Positions 4,644-5,414 of a stretch of DNA of 5,414 bases are shown here, one piece after another. Location of the stretch: contig JAAYNN010000173.1 of NCBI GenBank assembly GCA_012520835.1, positions 1-5,414 on the forward strand. The letters run 5' to 3'. A model generated the notes under the pieces. The model searched no databases. It worked only from the letters and a program-made list of their open reading frames with translations, and was not told the origin of the DNA. Position 1 is the stretch's first letter. Every line of letters begins with the position of its first letter. The position numbers and the translations under genes were made by a program. This DNA is from Dehalococcoidales bacterium (GTDB lineage Bacteria > Chloroflexota > Dehalococcoidia > Dehalococcoidales > UBA5627).

Positions 4644-4683
4644 ATAAAAATCATAATGACTGATAAAGCACAGGGATGCATCA

Positions 4684-5414
4684 CTATAAGCAGCGTCCGC
4701 CGGGCGGCAAAACATCGAACTGTTCGCCGGCCAGCTTGGCGGATATCGTTTTTATCAGTTCGCTTATGGGAATACGGATTTGCTTCATACTGTCGCGGTC
4801 GCGTACGGTAACCTGTTTATCTTCCAGCGAGTCGAAATCGACCGTGACGCAGTAGGGCGTGCCGATTTCATCCTGCCTGCGATACCTTCTGCCGATGCTC
4901 TGAGTATCGTCATATGAGGTTATCCACTGCTGCCTGACCATATCATGAATTTCTTTTGCCAGAGCCACCAGATTTTCCTTGCGGCTCAAAGGCAATATAG
5001 CAACCTTGTAGGGCGCCAGCGACGGATGCAATTTTAGTACGGTGCGAATTTCACCCTTGTCGGGTTCCTCACAATAGGCGTTGCAGAGGAAAGCCAATAC
5101 CGAGCGATCGACACCGGCGGATGGTTCGATAACATAGGGAACGATATGCTCCCTGGACTCGCTGTCGGAGTATTCGAGGCTCTTGCCGCTGAACTTTGAG
5201 TGCTGGGCAAGGTCGAAATCGCGGCGGTTGGCGATGCCTTCCAGTTCGGCCCATCCCATAGGGAACATGAATTCGATATCGTAGCAGGACTTGGCATAGT
5301 GTGCCAGTTCATCTTTCCTGTGTTCGCGTAAACGAAGGTTGTCCGGCGCTACTCCGAGTTTAAAATACCAGTTCATGCGTTCGTTGATCCAGTACTCATG
5401 CCATTGTTCATCGG
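4684..5414 (-). CDS. glyQS: Glycine--tRNA ligase, alpha2 class II type (C-terminal part, cut by window edge)
   Basis: The enzyme charges tRNA-Gly with glycine using ATP, in the cytoplasm. Only the last 242 residues are visible: the frame continues to the right edge (DEQWHEYWINERMN), so the ATG at 5374-5376 is internal, not the start. Visible landmarks (from that Met as 1) are GWAELEGIANRRDFDL (41-56); motif 3 of the class II fold, IEPSAGVDRSVLAF (83-96), with the conserved G-x-D-R arginine that contacts ATP; and the C-terminal anticodon-binding domain from about 117 (LHPSLAPYKVAILPL) through RYRRQDEIGTPYCVTVD. Motifs 1 and 2 must lie beyond the window. This is the single-chain homodimeric GlyRS, not the alpha/beta heterotetramer of E. 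coli; full family length is about 440-460 residues. No clear intrinsic terminator follows its TAG stop. Confidence 0.95.
   Translation of the reverse strand, partial: DEQWHEYWINERMNWYFKLGVAPDNLRLREHRKDELAHYAKSCYDIEFMFPMGWAELEGIANRRDFDLAQHSKFSGKSLEYSDSESREHIVPYVIEPSAGVDRSVLAFLCNAYCEEPDKGEIRTVLKLHPSLAPYKVAILPLSRKENLVALAKEIHDMVRQQWITSYDDTQSIGRRYRRQDEIGTPYCVTVDFDSLEDKQVTVRDRDSMKQIRIPISELIKTISAKLAGEQFDVLPPGGRCL

Larger units (their letters stand above)
4346..4683. other. Repeat-rich spacer between glyQS and sbcD
   Basis: No gene is supported in these 338 bases. They hold several degenerate copies of a CTGAGC-TTGTCGAA type repeat (4426-4444, 4478-4497, about 4519-4535, 4576-4593). They also hold a hairpin at 4468-4508, a 14-bp direct repeat (4540-4553, 4630-4643), a possible sbcD promoter at 4539-4567, and inverted repeats GGATTA/TAATCC (4548-4553, 4565-4570) and TTTATCAG/CTGATAAA (4631-4638, 4660-4667). 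The block at 4386-4408 and the 14-mer TTATTATTCGACAG at 4458-4471 recur upstream of the MFS gene. A 19-codon minus-strand ORF lies mostly on repeat sequence and is not called. Confidence 0.6.

Noticed and set aside
4316..4644. Plus-strand frames of 64-81 codons in the glyQS-sbcD spacer
   Set aside because: They cross repeats and a hairpin, have no Shine-Dalgarno, and encode nothing recognisable.
4631..4667. Intrinsic terminator of glyQS
   Set aside because: The TTTATCAG/CTGATAAA stem is AT-only at its base and weak, with a 21-nt loop and no U-tract on the minus strand.
4343..4683. CRISPR array or T-box leader in the spacer
   Set aside because: Repeats are only 14 bp, in two copies, with no regular spacer-repeat pattern. 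No T-box sequence is seen, and the downstream gene is a nuclease rather than a synthetase.
4684..5376. ATG at 5374-5376 as the GlyRS start
   Set aside because: The same frame continues to the window edge with conserved GlyRS residues (HEYW..ER), and catalytic motifs 1 and 2 must be encoded upstream.

Overview
This window (about 5.4 kb, moderate GC) is bacterial chromosome with five protein-coding genes, all on the minus strand, so transcription runs right to left. From right to left they are: the 3' part of a single-chain (alpha2) class II glycyl-tRNA synthetase gene; a gene for an Mre11/SbcD-type DNA repair exonuclease; a predicted phosphoribosyltransferase gene (COG1926 type); a macrolide-efflux-like MFS transporter gene; and a small membrane protein gene of the DUF4389 family. 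No gene is supported on the plus strand. The protein styles, the alpha2 GlyRS and the degenerate CTGAGC-TTGTCGAA intergenic repeats suggest an environmental anaerobe, possibly Chloroflexota (Dehalococcoidia-like). That is recollection and inference, not proof.

Layout. 4684-5414: glyQS, cut by the right edge. 4346-4683: a gene-free spacer containing several degenerate copies of a short palindromic repeat, a 14-bp direct repeat 90 bp apart, a possible sbcD promoter and a hairpin that looks like a plus-strand terminator. 3113-4345 and 2407-3102: sbcD and the phosphoribosyltransferase gene, 10 bp apart. The second gene's Shine-Dalgarno overlaps the sbcD stop codon and it begins with TTG, so the two are almost certainly one transcript. 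It ends at a hairpin at 2272-2313 whose G-U pairs fit a minus-strand RNA. A possible 56-aa small ORF lies between the phosphoribosyltransferase gene and that hairpin. 2085-2270: an AT-rich promoter region. 837-2084 and 175-813: the MFS gene and the DUF4389 gene, 23 bp apart, a second operon. 1-174: hairpins and a degenerate repeat, no gene.

Most notable points: (1) the MFS gene probably starts at an ATT codon behind a good Shine-Dalgarno, because the family's N-terminus is encoded upstream of the first ATG; (2) the DUF4389 protein is an internal duplication; (3) sbcD has no adjacent sbcC and is instead paired with a phosphoribosyltransferase gene; (4) the spacers upstream of both operons share a near-identical block of about 23-25 bp. 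Nothing here amounts to a clearly new defence or mobile system; the genes are mostly housekeeping and transport.
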